Origin: an uncultured Flavobacteriaceae bacterium
GTDB lineage: Bacteria > Bacteroidota > Bacteroidia > Flavobacteriales > Flavobacteriaceae
DNA length: 35,438 bases
Assembly: GCA_929200365.1 (NCBI GenBank)
Contig: CAKMZM010000012.1
Coordinates: 1-35,438, forward strand
Reading direction: 5' to 3'
Below the pieces are notes generated by a model. That model worked only from the letters and a program-made list of their open reading frames with translations. It did not search any database and was not told the origin of the DNA. Made by a program: the position numbers and the translations under genes. Each line of letters starts with the position of its first letter. Position 1 is the first letter of the stretch. Shown in pieces: positions 12,012 through 18,726 of the stretch.

Positions 12012-12209
12012 TTAAGATTTAACTAAAGTAAAATAATATTCTATCACATTACTAAATGCGGTATCTATACCCCAAATAACTAAGGAAAAAATAACCGAAA
12101 AAACGATTACAATCAAAGTAAGTCTTTGTGCTTCTGCCCAAGGGGTCCAAGTCACATGATTCTTTAACTCGTTATATGATTCTGCAATGTAATTTACTAG
12201 TCCAGCCAT
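12012..12209 (-). CDS. secE: Preprotein translocase subunit SecE
   Basis: A 65-residue single-span SecE. An N-terminal amphipathic helix (YIAESYNELKNHVTWTPWAE) is followed by one membrane segment (about residues 31-52, LIVIVFSVIFSLVIWGID). SecE clamps SecY in the Sec translocon. It is short, as usual outside the enterobacteria. It precedes nusG by 9 bp, the near-universal secE-nusG pair, and follows tRNA-Trp by about 105 bp. Confidence 0.95.
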   Translation of the reverse strand: MAGLVNYIAESYNELKNHVTWTPWAEAQRLTLIVIVFSVIFSLVIWGIDTAFSNVIEYYFTLVKS

Positions 12210-12224
12210 CTTTTTTATTTTTTA

Positions 12225-12254
12225 AACGAATTAAAAACAAATTTTAATTTCGTT
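12225..12254 (-). other. Hairpin upstream of secE
   Basis: Arms 12242-12254 and 12225-12236 (TTTTAATTTCGTT with AACGAATTAAAA on the plus strand) pair over 12 bp with one bulge and a 5-nt loop, ending 15 nt before the secE ATG. It could separate the tRNA-Trp trailer from the secE mRNA. There is no T-run. Confidence 0.4.
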
Positions 12255-12314
12255 ATAAAACTCATTATTATAACAATCCACACTGTATTATATATACAAT
12301 ATTGATTGACTTTG

Positions 12315-12387
12315 CACGGGTTGAGAGACTCGAACTCCCGACACCTGGTTTTGGAGACCAGTGCTCTACCAACTGAGCTAAACCCGT
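12315..12387 (-). tRNA. tRNA-Trp (CCA)
   Basis: A 73-nt cloverleaf on the minus strand: acceptor ACGGGTT/AACCCGT, D arm GCTC/GAGC, anticodon stem CTGGT/ACCAG with loop CTCCAAA (anticodon CCA), TpsiC arm with GTTCGAGTC, discriminator G. The 3' CCA is not encoded. It lies between tuf and secE, as in many Bacteroidetes. Confidence 0.97.
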
Positions 12388-12448
12388 AACATAATAAGTC
12401 AAGGTATTCGTATCAACGAATACCTTAACTTTTATATACTATCTTGTA

Positions 12449-13636
12449 TTAGTCTAAAATTTCAGTTACCTGACCAGCACCTACTGTTCTACCACCTTCA
12501 CGGATTGCAAAACGAAGACCTACATTCATTGCGATTGTCTGAATTAACTCAACAGTAATAGTTAAGTTATCTCCAGGCATTACCATTTCAACTCCATCAG
12601 GAAGAGCAATATTTCCTGTTACATCAGTTGTACGTACATAGAACTGAGGACGGTAGTTATTATGGAATGGAGTGTGACGCCCACCTTCTTCTTTCTTAAG
12701 AATATACACTTCTGCTTTGAATTTTTTATGTGGAGTTACAGAACCAGGTTTAGTGATTACCATACCACGAGAGATTTGAGTTTTTTCAATTCCTCTTAAT
12801 AAGATACCTGCATTATCTCCAGCTTCACCTCTATCAAGGATTTGACGGAACATTTCGATACCAGTTATAGTAGAAGTAAGCTTTTCAGCTCCCATACCAA
12901 TAATCTCTACTGGATCTCCAGTATTAGCGATTCCTGTTTCTATACGACCTGTAGCAACAGTACCACGACCTGTAATAGAAAATACATCTTCAATCGGCAT
13001 TAAGAAATCTTTTTCTACATCACGCTTAGGCAATTCGATCCAAGCATCTACAGCTTCCATTAATTCCATAACAGTATCAACCCATTTTTGCTCACCATTA
13101 AGAGCTCCAAGAGCAGATCCAGAAATTACAGGACCATTATCACCGTCATACTCATAGAAAGAAAGAAGATCTCTTACTTCCATTTCAACAAGTTCTAATA
13201 ATTCCTCATCATCAACCATATCCACTTTATTAAGGAATACAACGATTCTAGGAATACCTACCTGACGTCCTAAAAGTATATGTTCACGTGTTTGTGGCAT
13301 AGGACCATCTGTAGCAGCAACTACTAAGATCGCACCGTCCATTTGAGCAGCACCAGTAACCATGTTCTTTACATAATCGGCGTGACCTGGACAATCAACG
13401 TGTGCGTAATGACGATTCTTTGTTTGGTACTCAACATGAGATGTATTAATAGTAATACCTCTTTCTTTTTCTTCTGGAGCATTATCGATTTGATCAAAAT
13501 CTCTCGCTTCAGAAAGACCTGCATCTGCCAATACTTTAGTAATCGCAGCAGTTAAAGTCGTTTTACCGTGATCAACGTGTCCAATAGTACCAATATTTAA
13601 GTGCGGTTTGGAACGATCAAAAGTTTCCTTTGCCAT
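12449..13636 (-). CDS. tuf: Elongation factor Tu
   Basis: A 395-residue GTPase that delivers aminoacyl-tRNA to the ribosome. The G1 loop GHVDHGKT is at 19-26, the switch I Thr is in GITINTSH, G3 DCPGH is at 81-85 and G4 NKVD at 136-139, followed by the two beta-barrel domains ending [11 protein letters not shown]. Length and motifs are standard. It is flanked by tRNA-Thr(GGU) upstream and tRNA-Trp downstream, giving the same tRNA4-tuf-secE-nusG order as E. coli tufB. Confidence 0.99.
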   Translation of the reverse strand: MAKETFDRSKPHLNIGTIGHVDHGKTTLTAAITKVLADAGLSEARDFDQIDNAPEEKERGITINTSHVEYQTKNRHYAHVDCPGHADYVKNMVTGAAQMDGAILVVAATDGPMPQTREHILLGRQVGIPRIVVFLNKVDMVDDEELLELVEMEVRDLLSFYEYDGDNGPVISGSALGALNGEQKWVDTVMELMEAVDAWIELPKRDVEKDFLMPIEDVFSITGRGTVATGRIETGIANTGDPVEIIGMGAEKLTSTITGIEMFRQILDRGEAGDNAGILLRGIEKTQISRGMVITKPGSVTPHKKFKAEVYILKKEEGGRHTPFHNNYRPQFYVRTTDVTGNIALPDGVEMVMPGDNLTITVELIQTIAMNVGLRFAIREGGRTVGAGQVTEILD

Positions 13637-13696
13637 AATTAATTTATTTTAATCTAAGTTATATATTAGTGTTCAATTTAAAAATTCTGAACCTAG

Positions 13697-13768
13697 AGCC
13701 AATGACGAGATTTGAACTCGTGACCTCTTCCTTACCAAGGAAACGCTCTACCCCTGAGCTACACCGGC
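13697..13768 (-). tRNA. tRNA-Thr (GGU)
   Basis: A 72-nt cloverleaf: acceptor GCCGGTG/CATTGGC (two G-U pairs), anticodon stem TTTCC/GGAAG, loop TTGGTAA giving anticodon GGU (reads ACC/ACU), T loop GTTCAAATC, discriminator U. CCA is not encoded. It is the last tRNA before tuf. Confidence 0.96.
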
Positions 13769-13855
13769 TTTTTAATGAGTATAATGATAAATCAGAGTGC
13801 TTTCAATATTATACGAAAGAAATCTGATCAATCATTACATTTATGTTAAAAATCC

Positions 13856-13977
13856 AATCTTAATTTATTACAATTAAGATTTGCTCTATTTTAGAGCTAA
13901 AAACCTCAAAAAACAGGTTTCACTCTCTATGCAGGCTTTTCACCCTGCTTTCTTTTACTAATCAAACAAATTGTTTG
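13856..13977 (-). repeat. Array of five stem-loops between tRNA-Thr and tRNA-Gly
   Basis: The 229-bp spacer carries five back-to-back inverted repeats: 13856-13865/13872-13881 (10 bp), 13883-13888/13892-13897 (6 bp), 13901-13906/13915-13920 (6 bp, with GGTTTTTAG on the minus side, terminator-like), 13931-13935/13944-13948 (5 bp) and 13963-13969/13971-13977 (7 bp, 1-nt centre). They probably act in processing or partial termination of the tRNA-tuf transcript. No ORF is present. Confidence 0.6.
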
Positions 13978-13997
13978 ACTGTAAATAAAATTCTTAG

Positions 13998-14070
13998 AGC
14001 GGGAGACCAGGTTCGAACTGGCGACATTCAGCTTGGAAGGCTGACGCTCTACCAACTGAGCTACTCCCGC
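13998..14070 (-). tRNA. tRNA-Gly (UCC)
   Basis: A 73-nt cloverleaf: acceptor GCGGGAG/CTCCCGC, anticodon stem TCAGC/GCTGA with loop CTTCCAA (anticodon UCC, reads GGA/GGG), T loop GTTCGAACC, discriminator U, CCA not encoded. It is third of the four clustered tRNAs. An 8-bp hairpin (14076-14083/14092-14099) lies just upstream in the spacer. Confidence 0.97.
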
Positions 14071-14170
14071 TTTTAGTTCTGAATTAAAAATTTCAGAACA
14101 TAATTTTATTTTTAACTTCTTTTAAAATAACATCTAGACAAATTAAATTGATGTTTATTTTAAAATTATG

Positions 14171-14252
<82 letters not shown>

Positions 14253-14380
14253 TATTAAAAAATTCAATATTTTAAAATGAACGTACTGAATTTTGAGTGC
14301 GCAAAAATAATCAATTATTTTATAATTCAAAATTCTATTCAAAAAGCTTTATTTTTTATAACAAAATAGCTTTTATTTAG

Positions 14381-14454
14381 AGCCGATGGAGGGACTCGAA
14401 CCCACGACCTGCTGATTACAAATCAGCTGCTCTAGCCAGCTGAGCTACATCGGC
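14381..14454 (-). tRNA. tRNA-Thr (UGU)
   Basis: A 74-nt cloverleaf: acceptor GCCGATG/CATCGGC, anticodon stem GCTGA/TCAGC, loop TTTGTAA with anticodon UGU (reads ACA/ACG), T loop GTTCGAGTC, discriminator U, CCA not encoded. It is the first tRNA of the cluster, just downstream of a hairpin and a promoter-like pair of boxes. Confidence 0.97.
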
Positions 14455-14476
14455 TTTTCACTATGTTTTAGAACAT

Positions 14477-14503
14477 AAAAAAGTCCGCTATTTCTAACGG
14501 ACT
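14477..14503 (-). terminator. Hairpin with T-run between hpf and the tRNA cluster
   Basis: On the minus strand a 9-bp stem (AGTCCGTTA / TAGCGGACT, one G-U) closes a GAAA tetraloop and runs into a T-stretch (14482-14477). It looks like the terminator of hpf. It starts only about two bases past a promoter-like TACATTTG box, so it would also overlap the 5' end of any tRNA transcript started there. Confidence 0.8.
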
Positions 14504-14504
14504 G

Positions 14505-14533
14505 CAAATGTATATAATTTATTTCTTTCACAA
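14505..14533 (-). promoter_or_regulatory. Bacteroidetes-type promoter of the tRNA-tuf block
   Basis: The minus strand reads TTTTG (ending 14531), 18 nt, then TACATTTG (14512-14505), an exact fit to the -33 TTG / -7 TAnnTTTG consensus. It lies about 50 nt upstream of tRNA-Thr(UGU) and probably drives the four tRNAs, tuf and what follows. Confidence 0.65.
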
Positions 14534-14555
14534 AACTATTTTTTAAAAAAAATAG

Positions 14556-14858
14556 TCAAACATGTGTATTTAATTTTTCTTTACGTTTTCTAAGTTGTCT
14601 TTCTAATGAACTAACACACTCATCTACACCCTCTTCAAAAGATTTATTAACTTTCTTAATTATAAACTCATCTCCTGGCACACTTAATAAAATCTCTGTG
14701 ATTTTATTTTCTTTACCACTTGTATTCATAACTTTTAAAAACACATCGGCATGTATGATTCGATTAAAATGAGTTTCTAACTTATCTAATTTAGTCTGAG
14801 TAAAATTTACCAACTTTTGATCTGCATTAAAATTTACGCACTGCAAGTTCACTTTCAT
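14556..14858 (-). CDS. hpf: Ribosome hibernation-promoting factor, short HPF/RaiA type
   Basis: A 100-residue protein with the S30AE fold pattern: MKVNLQCVNFNADQKLVNFT, a helix LDKLETHFNRI, then a second strand-helix half ending LERQLRKRKEKL. It is the short form, lacking the C-terminal dimerisation domain of long HPF. It binds the 30S decoding region and limits translation in stationary phase. It lies 67 bp downstream of the xerC-like gene. An AT-only inverted repeat (about 14535-14555) and the stem-loop at 14477-14503 follow it. Confidence 0.92.
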   Translation of the reverse strand: MKVNLQCVNFNADQKLVNFTQTKLDKLETHFNRIIHADVFLKVMNTSGKENKITEILLSVPGDEFIIKKVNKSFEEGVDECVSSLERQLRKRKEKLNTHV

Positions 14859-14925
14859 AGGTTATTAGTTTAATTTAGATTGAACAAAATTTTAAGCTGT
14901 AAAGATTGACAAGCGAACTAACAAC

Positions 14926-15816
14926 TCATTTTTTATTCCTTGGATGAGATTGTTTATATACTTTTGCTAACTGAGCCACACTGTGATGTGTATACACTTG
15001 TGTAGCAGCTAAACTAGAATGACCAAGCAATTCTTTTACAGCGTTTAGGTTTGCTCCTTCATTTAGCAAATGTGTCGCAAAAGAATGTCTTAAAATATGC
15101 GGACTCTTTTTTACTTTTGAAGATGCCTTACTAAAATAACTATTTATAATGCGATACACAAGTGTTTCGTAGATTTTAACTCCTTTTTTTGTCAAAAACA
15201 AAAAGGAAGATTCCTGACTCGAAATCAAATCAGATCTTGCGGTTAAATACAAGTCTAAAGTATCACAAACCGAGGAAAGAAGCGGCAAATATCTTTCTTT
15301 ATTACGCTTTCCTAAAACTTTTATTTGCTTCTTATTTATATCAATATCCGACAGCTTAAGATCTACTAATTCAATTCTTCTTATTCCTGTAGCATAAAAA
15401 AGCTCTACAATCAATCTATCTCTCACACTTTCAAAATCCTGATTATCTGTTAAACCTTTTATAACATCTTCTACTTCTTGTACAGAAAATGGTATTTGAA
15501 GCTTTTTGGGTGTTTTTAAAGCTTGATGTTTTGCCAGAGGGTTCTTATCTATTTGTTCTAACTTAAATAAAAACTTATAGTATGTTTTAAGAGAAGATAC
15601 TTTTCTATTAATCGTTCGATTAGATATATTATCATTAACAAGACTAACAATCCAGGAACGAATTTGAGCATAGTTTGCTTTGGCTATCTCAGAAGTATCA
15701 TACTCACTTTGATAGAACTCTAAAAAAGATAGGATATCTGCTTTATAGGCTGTTATTGTATGCTTAGCATATTTTTTTTCATGAAGTAAGTACTCTATAA
15801 ATTCAGAAATAAACAT
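14926..15816 (-). CDS. xerC: Tyrosine recombinase, XerC-like
   Basis: A 296-residue site-specific recombinase. I start it at the ATG at 15816 (MFISEFIEYLLHEKKY), because the upstream extension starts with TTG and runs through a terminator stem. The N-terminal SAM-like DNA-binding domain covers about 1-95 and the catalytic domain 105-296. Visible active-site residues are Arg146 (ATGIRR), Lys170 (VLGKRNKER), His240 and Arg243 (HILRHSFATH), His266 (LLGHSS) and Tyr275 (TQVYTHHS). Xer enzymes resolve chromosome dimers at dif. This conserved rpsU-xer-hpf position in Bacteroidetes suggests a housekeeping Xer protein rather than a phage or integron integrase. Confidence 0.9.
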   Translation of the reverse strand: MFISEFIEYLLHEKKYAKHTITAYKADILSFLEFYQSEYDTSEIAKANYAQIRSWIVSLVNDNISNRTINRKVSSLKTYYKFLFKLEQIDKNPLAKHQALKTPKKLQIPFSVQEVEDVIKGLTDNQDFESVRDRLIVELFYATGIRRIELVDLKLSDIDINKKQIKVLGKRNKERYLPLLSSVCDTLDLYLTARSDLISSQESSFLFLTKKGVKIYETLVYRIINSYFSKASSKVKKSPHILRHSFATHLLNEGANLNAVKELLGHSSLAATQVYTHHSVAQLAKVYKQSHPRNKK

Positions 15817-15867
15817 AAAAAAACCGTTAGAAAACAAAAATATAAAACTTTTGACATTCTAACGGTT
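15817..15867 (-). terminator. Terminator between rpsU and xerC
   Basis: Perfect 11-bp arms (15867-15857 and 15832-15822, AACCGTTAGAA / TTCTAACGGTT) close a 24-nt loop and run straight into T residues that abut the xerC ATG. It would end the rpsU mRNA. A promoter-like box sits inside its loop. Confidence 0.8.
15835..15842 (-). promoter_or_regulatory. Possible -7 box of xerC inside the terminator loop
   Basis: The minus strand reads TATTTTTG, matching TAnnTTTG, 19 nt upstream of the xerC ATG. Its transcript would start in the terminator's 3' arm and have a very short leader. No clear -33 TTG is seen. Confidence 0.4.
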
Positions 15868-15894
15868 AAAATTTATACTGAAAAACGGCATCTG

Positions 15895-15914
15895 GTTTCT
15901 TCTAACGAAGAAAC
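15895..15914 (-). other. Perfect hairpin downstream of rpsU
   Basis: GTTTCTTC / GAAGAAAC arms (15914-15907 and 15902-15895) with a 4-nt loop form a perfect 8-bp stem 26 nt after the rpsU stop. No T-run follows directly. It may stabilise the 3' end or act with the larger terminator downstream. Confidence 0.5.
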
Positions 15915-15939
15915 ATTATAAAGACAGCGTTATTTACTT

Positions 15940-16134
15940 TTAGATTTCTTCTTGATCTCTTAAGTGTTGAATATATTGCGCTTTTTGAATTTGCGCTCTT
16001 CTTTCAACAGAAGGTTTTGAAAACGCTTGACGCTTACGAAGCTGACGCATCGTTCCTGTTCGATCAAATTTTCGCTTAAAACGTTTTAACGCTCTATCTA
16101 TATTTTCTCCGTCTTTAACTGGTATAATTAACAT
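15940..16134 (-). CDS. rpsU: 30S ribosomal protein bS21
   Basis: A 64-residue basic protein (MLIIPVKDGENIDRALKRFK) of the bS21 family, bound near the 3' end of 16S rRNA. In Bacteroidetes (shown in Flavobacterium johnsoniae) bS21 with bS18 and bS6 sequesters the anti-Shine-Dalgarno tail, which explains why most genes lack an SD. Here the gene is preceded by a full SD at an optimal 6-nt spacing, fitting a feedback loop in which ribosomes lacking bS21, with a free anti-SD, preferentially translate rpsU. It has its own promoter and a terminator, so it is probably mainly monocistronic. Confidence 0.97.
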   Translation of the reverse strand: MLIIPVKDGENIDRALKRFKRKFDRTGTMRQLRKRQAFSKPSVERRAQIQKAQYIQHLRDQEEI

Positions 16135-16140
16135 AGTGGT

Positions 16141-16149
16141 ACCTCCTTT
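16141..16149 (-). promoter_or_regulatory. Strong Shine-Dalgarno of rpsU
   Basis: The minus strand reads AAAGGAGGT, fully complementary to the 16S 3' tail, 6 nt before the rpsU ATG. It is the only strong SD I notice in front of a gene in this window, where nearly all starts are preceded by A/T-rich leaders. Confidence 0.93.
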
Positions 16150-16169
16150 CTTTAGAAATAATTAGGGTG

Positions 16170-16198
16170 CAAAGATAATATAAAACTATTATTCACAA
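16170..16198 (-). promoter_or_regulatory. rpsU promoter
   Basis: TTG (16198-16196), an 18-nt spacer and TATCTTTG (16177-16170) match the Bacteroidetes promoter consensus. A start a few nt downstream would give a leader of about 30 nt carrying the SD. Confidence 0.7.
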
Positions 16199-16378
16199 AG
16201 TTTTCTTTAATAATATTTAATATTATTTCAAAGATTAAACAGGACTCCTTTTTCGTGGCATCTGTATCTACTCTATTTACCTCTTTGAATAGTTAATTTC
16301 TCTGAAGCTAATTTCCTTGTTTGATCAATTGGTTTACAATCTTCTTTCCTTTAATATGCGATATTTTAATCTGCTATC

Positions 16379-17545
16379 CTAAGTTGCTGCTTTATATTCT
16401 TTTTTATCAATTACAATCTTAGCAATTACTTCTCTTAATATTTCTGAGGTTCCACCACCTATTGGTCCTAATCGACTATCCCTAAATAGTCTTGCCATTG
16501 GATATTCTTCCATATATCCATACCCCCCTAATAGTTGTAGGCATTTGTATATTGCTTCATCAGCAATTTTAGTAGAAATTAACTTTGACATGCTGGCTTC
16601 TTTAACCACGTATTGCCCATCATCAAGTCGCTTAGCTACAGAATAATTAAACTCTTTACACATTTCTACTTCACTTGCTATGTCGGCAACCGTATGTCTC
16701 AATGCTTGAAACTTATCAATCGTCTTTCCAAAAGCTTCTCGTTCTGACATATATTTTATCACGTATTCTAATGCATATTCTGTTCGTGCATGTGCATTAA
16801 CTCCCATTATCAATCTTTCCAAAGCAAAATGTTGCATAATATATGAGAATCCTTTGTTTTCTTCTCCCATTAAATTATGAGTAGGGATTTTTACATTATC
16901 AAAAGCAATTTCTCCTGTATCTGAGGCTTTCCAGCCTAATTTTTCTAATTTGGTAGCAGATATCCCTGGAGTATCTCTATCAACGACAAAGATGCTTATT
17001 CCTTTATTTCCTAATTCGGGATTTGTTTTTGCAGCAATAACTAGGTAATCACTATAAACCCCATTAGTAATAAAGGTTTTAGATCCATTAATTATATAAT
17101 AATCCCCTTCTTTTACTGCTGTAGTTCTCATTCCTGCAACATCAGAACCTCCAAAAGGCTCTGTAATGCCTAAGCACCCTATTTTTTCACCAGATATACT
17201 GGGTTTTAAGTACAGTTCTTTAATTCTATGATCGCCTTCTTTGTTGATATGTGTCATTGCTAAATATGCATGTGCCCATATAGCGGCTGCAAAACCACCT
17301 GAGTTAATCTTCTGTAGTTCTTCTAAAAATATTATTGTGTAAAACAGATCAAGGTTTAATCCTCCATATTCTTCTGGGTATGCAATTCCGAAGTACCCCA
17401 TTTCGCCAAATTTCCCCCAGATAAACCGATCTATATCCCCAGTTTTTTCCCATTTATCTATATGTGGCGTTACTTCTTTTTTCAGAAACTCTCTCAGGCT
17501 TTGTCTAAACAACCCATGTTCTTCTGTAAAATACATACTATTCAT
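16379..17545 (-). CDS. Acyl-CoA dehydrogenase (long-chain/isovaleryl type active site)
   Basis: A 388-residue FAD enzyme that introduces an alpha-beta double bond into an acyl-CoA. Order: helical N-domain (1-120), the beta-domain with CLGITEPFGGSD (124-135) and NGSKTFITNG (153-162), and the C-terminal helical domain. The medium-chain catalytic Tyr-Glu-Gly-Thr site is Gly-Gly-Gly-Thr here (363-366). Instead Glu243 in FALERLIMG lies where isovaleryl- and long-chain enzymes carry their catalytic base, so I infer that chemistry. The start could also be Met4. The exact substrate cannot be told. It stands alone, without beta-oxidation neighbours. Confidence 0.93.
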   Translation of the reverse strand: MNSMYFTEEHGLFRQSLREFLKKEVTPHIDKWEKTGDIDRFIWGKFGEMGYFGIAYPEEYGGLNLDLFYTIIFLEELQKINSGGFAAAIWAHAYLAMTHINKEGDHRIKELYLKPSISGEKIGCLGITEPFGGSDVAGMRTTAVKEGDYYIINGSKTFITNGVYSDYLVIAAKTNPELGNKGISIFVVDRDTPGISATKLEKLGWKASDTGEIAFDNVKIPTHNLMGEENKGFSYIMQHFALERLIMGVNAHARTEYALEYVIKYMSEREAFGKTIDKFQALRHTVADIASEVEMCKEFNYSVAKRLDDGQYVVKEASMSKLISTKIADEAIYKCLQLLGGYGYMEEYPMARLFRDSRLGPIGGGTSEILREVIAKIVIDKKEYKAAT

Positions 17546-17570
17546 ATGATAATTTTGTTTTTTTTAGTTA

Positions 17571-17718
17571 GAACTTATTCAAACACCATACTTGCTAAAA
17601 ACCATTATTTTATACCTCAATAGGTTGTTTCAAATATCTCAACACACTCAGGGTTTGAAGTATTCTTATAATTTTTAAAATTACTGATATTCAGTCTACT
17701 TCATTTTCAAACATATTT
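17571..17718. mobile_element. Degenerate MITE-like palindromic element, copy A
   Basis: About 148 bp of gene-free DNA aligning end to end, in the same orientation, with the element at 24773-24927. The first 66 bases (counting one flanking base) agree at about 48 positions with no gap, including GGTTGTTTCAAAT (17623-17635), and the 3' ends share TTCAGTNTAC. Its ends are eroded (GAACTTATTCAAAC on the left; Gs replaced by A at the right), and the flanks TTA/TAA differ by one base. No coding capacity. A TATGTTTG box (17715-17708, minus) at its right end could act as a promoter for the acyl-CoA dehydrogenase. Confidence 0.65.
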
Positions 17719-17834
17719 TAACATATACTATACATATTGATGTTTGTTTAATTACAATAAATCGAAACTCATCATGAGCTTATGAGTGAATATTTTAAAG
17801 ATTTATCAAAAATCCCAGTAATTTCTCCTGATTC

Positions 17835-18713
17835 TTAATTTAATGTCAAATATAACTTTATTCTATCTATTTTTTTGATAGAAAAACCTCCAATTTCCCC
17901 TAATTCATTAAAATTTGATATACTTCCATTGTCTTCAATGATTTTTTTTATATCGAGAGCCATTTCAAAATCAAAATAGGGTATATCTATTAATTCATTA
18001 ACTGATGCGGTATTGATGTTTATTTTTTTTATCTCTTTGGGAGTTTTAACCGTAAACATGGATAAGATTTTATCTTTCTGGTTATCATATAGACCGATTA
18101 CATCTTCAAGTTGAATATCAGAAGCAAACCCTTCTATACTATTTCTATATTTAATTATTCTTTCTGCAACAAAATCAGGTAAACCAATACTTTGCTCTAG
18201 TTCTTCACCAGAAACTGTGTTTAAATCTTTTTTTTGCTCGTATGATTTAATAGGGAATTTCTTCTTAGGGTATTTTTTGGTTACTTTAGTATTACTCATT
18301 TTTGTCCATTCTGGAAATTTAAATAAGGGAGATATTACCGCTAAGACTGAATCTGAAACTTGAGTAACTTTTTTAAAATCAGCAATAGAATTGATCCATT
18401 TATTGTCATTTCGGTATCTATGAAGCCGATCTAGTTCTTTTACAGAAATCCCTAATATATATCCCTTATAATCAGAGATAAAATTTGGATTAAAAGGTTG
18501 TAAATGGTACTCTTTTTTTTGTTTTTTGGCAACACTTTTAAGAGAGTCTACCTGTCCCTGAAAAGATGTTAGCTCTGCAAAATTATGTTTTGGTGAAGGA
18601 GATTTTGGATAAAAATAATATCCTATAAGGGTTACAAACAGGATAATTGACAACAGAAAAATCCCATTTCGAAAACGTGAATGTATCTCGAAATGGGATT
18701 TTTTATAATTCAT
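17835..18713 (-). CDS. Helix-hairpin-helix domain membrane-anchored protein
   Basis: A 292-residue protein. I choose the ATG at 18713 (MNYKKSHFEIHSRFRNGIF) because the family usually starts this way; the 18-residue upstream extension overlaps the symporter gene. A short basic N-terminus is followed by one membrane segment (about 18-36, IFLLSIILFVTLIGYYF). The rest is soluble, with repeated ComEA-like HhH units: DLNTVSGEELEQSIGLP and ININTASVNELIDIPYF, each followed by an I-x-x-x-I/R-x-x helix. The function of these flavobacterial HhH proteins is not established. The ATG lies 13 nt past the symporter stop, and a terminator-like hairpin overlaps codons 4-19. Confidence 0.85.
   Translation of the reverse strand: MNYKKSHFEIHSRFRNGIFLLSIILFVTLIGYYFYPKSPSPKHNFAELTSFQGQVDSLKSVAKKQKKEYHLQPFNPNFISDYKGYILGISVKELDRLHRYRNDNKWINSIADFKKVTQVSDSVLAVISPLFKFPEWTKMSNTKVTKKYPKKKFPIKSYEQKKDLNTVSGEELEQSIGLPDFVAERIIKYRNSIEGFASDIQLEDVIGLYDNQKDKILSMFTVKTPKEIKKININTASVNELIDIPYFDFEMALDIKKIIEDNGSISNFNELGEIGGFSIKKIDRIKLYLTLN
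18657..18703. terminator. Bidirectional terminator-like hairpin inside the HhH gene start
   Basis: A 16-bp perfect stem (18657-18672 with 18688-18703, core ATCCCATTTCGA / TCGAAATGGGAT) with a 15-nt loop. Its A/T ends provide T-runs on both strands. On the minus strand it begins 23 nt after the symporter stop, as its terminator would, yet it lies within the first 20 codons of the helix-hairpin-helix gene. Confidence 0.7.
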
Positions 18714-18726
18714 AAAGAATAGTTTT

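Noticed and set aside
14926-15816. The tyrosine recombinase as a sign of an integrated element or integron
   Set aside because: It sits in the conserved rpsU-xer-hpf-tRNA order with no att repeats, cargo or phage genes, so it is more likely the housekeeping Xer protein.
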